A DNA stretch of 5,050 bases, taken from NCBI GenBank assembly GCA_003695135.1, contig RFIR01000225.1, forward strand, positions 1 to 5,050, in the 5' to 3' direction. The notes beneath the pieces were generated by a model. That model saw only the letters and a list, made by a program, of their open reading frames with translations. It searched no databases and was not told the DNA's origin. This stretch comes from Alphaproteobacteria bacterium (lineage in GTDB: Bacteria; Pseudomonadota; Alphaproteobacteria; Rhodobacterales; Rhodobacteraceae). The position numbers and the translations under genes are program-made. This document shows, piece after piece, positions 4,943 to 5,050 of this stretch. Every line of letters starts with the position of its first letter. The first letter of the stretch is position 1.

Positions 4943-5050
4943 GGCTCAGGACTCATAACCAGAATATGACGGTGGCTGCAATGCAGATGGCGCTCATATA
5001 GGCATGGGCGCTTCGGTCGTAGCGGGTTGCGATACGCCGCCAATCCTTGA
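4943..5050 (-). mobile_element. End of an IS5-family insertion sequence (continues beyond window)
   Basis: The element end appears to be GGCTCAGGACTCAT starting near 4943, with TA directly outside, consistent with the short TA-type targets of the IS427-like branch of IS5. The transposase stop lies within this terminal sequence, as is usual in that group. The boundary is inferred from where homology to repeat copy B ends; the opposite end is not visible, so the exact terminal repeat cannot be confirmed. Confidence 0.6.
4953..5050 (-). CDS. IS5-family transposase, C-terminal 31 residues (5' end outside window)
   Basis: The frame open from the right edge ends at TGA 4953-4955. It contains WRRIATRYDRSAHAYMSA followed by a hydrophobic AICIAATVIFWL tail. 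This RR-IATRYDR...Y-SA...AA--IW-L ending is the typical C-terminus of DDE transposases of the IS5 family, where the arginines and tyrosine follow the last catalytic acidic residue. No start codon is in the window, so the intactness of the transposase is unknown. It points toward the GGT-crotonase operon on the same strand, so read-through from the IS is possible. Confidence 0.88.
   Translation of the reverse strand, partial: KDWRRIATRYDRSAHAYMSAICIAATVIFWL

Noticed and set aside
4943..5050. The IS at the right edge as the source of the MITE-like repeats
   Set aside because: The visible IS end GGCTCAGGACTCAT does not match the repeat ends GAGACCCCTGCGAAACTCC, so this IS is not the expected helper.

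Overview
The window is GC-rich throughout, apart from two short AT-rich patches near 1630-1690 and 1850-1910. Codon use strongly favours G/C at third positions. The gene set is a DUF1127 protein, a DoxX-like protein, an atypical crotonase, a gamma-glutamyltransferase-like Ntn hydrolase and an IS5-type transposase tail. This suggests an alphaproteobacterium, most likely of the Rhodobacteraceae; that placement is an inference from style and gene families. Every gene lies on the minus strand except the tail of one plus-strand gene at the left edge.

Layout. Positions 2-58 hold the C-terminal tail of an unidentified plus-strand gene. It collides with, and overlaps by 38 bases, a minus-strand pair of small membrane proteins: a DoxX-like four-helix protein (451-897) and an uncharacterised three-helix protein (21-479). 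The pair overlap by 29 bases and look translationally coupled. Next is a single small DUF1127 gene (1085-1315) with its own hairpin terminator (1021-1054). It has a candidate promoter whose spacer carries a CTGC-N3-GCAG palindrome, the type of site bound by the polyhydroxyalkanoate regulator PhaR. From about 1551 to 2059 there is no gene but a cluster of a dispersed repeat. Copy B (1771-1984) looks like an intact, non-coding MITE-like element, with 19-bp terminal inverted repeats matching at 18 of 19 positions and flanked by TTGTA on both sides. Copy A (1551-1765) is an older full-length relative lying exactly one 220-base period upstream, and a third, right-half fragment follows (1988-2059).

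The main operon is a gamma-glutamyltransferase-family protein (2876-4669) followed, 4 bases later, by an enoyl-CoA hydratase/isomerase-family protein (2077-2871). Both have kept the fold-defining motifs but changed key residues. The GGT-like protein keeps the autoprocessing/nucleophile threonine but appears to lack the residues that hold gamma-glutamate, and it has no signal peptide. The crotonase lacks both catalytic glutamates of classical hydratases. The pair probably acts on a substrate different from the textbook ones, in the cytoplasm; what it is cannot be read from the sequence.

Upstream of the operon lies the left half of another copy of the same repeat (4845-4942). It is cut off by the end of an IS5-family insertion sequence (4943 onward), whose transposase C-terminus (4953-5050) runs off the right edge. 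The operon is therefore bracketed by direct copies of one small repeat, with an IS embedded in one of them. The most notable non-genic signal in the window is this MITE-like family, including a hairpin with two compensating base-pair changes between copies.
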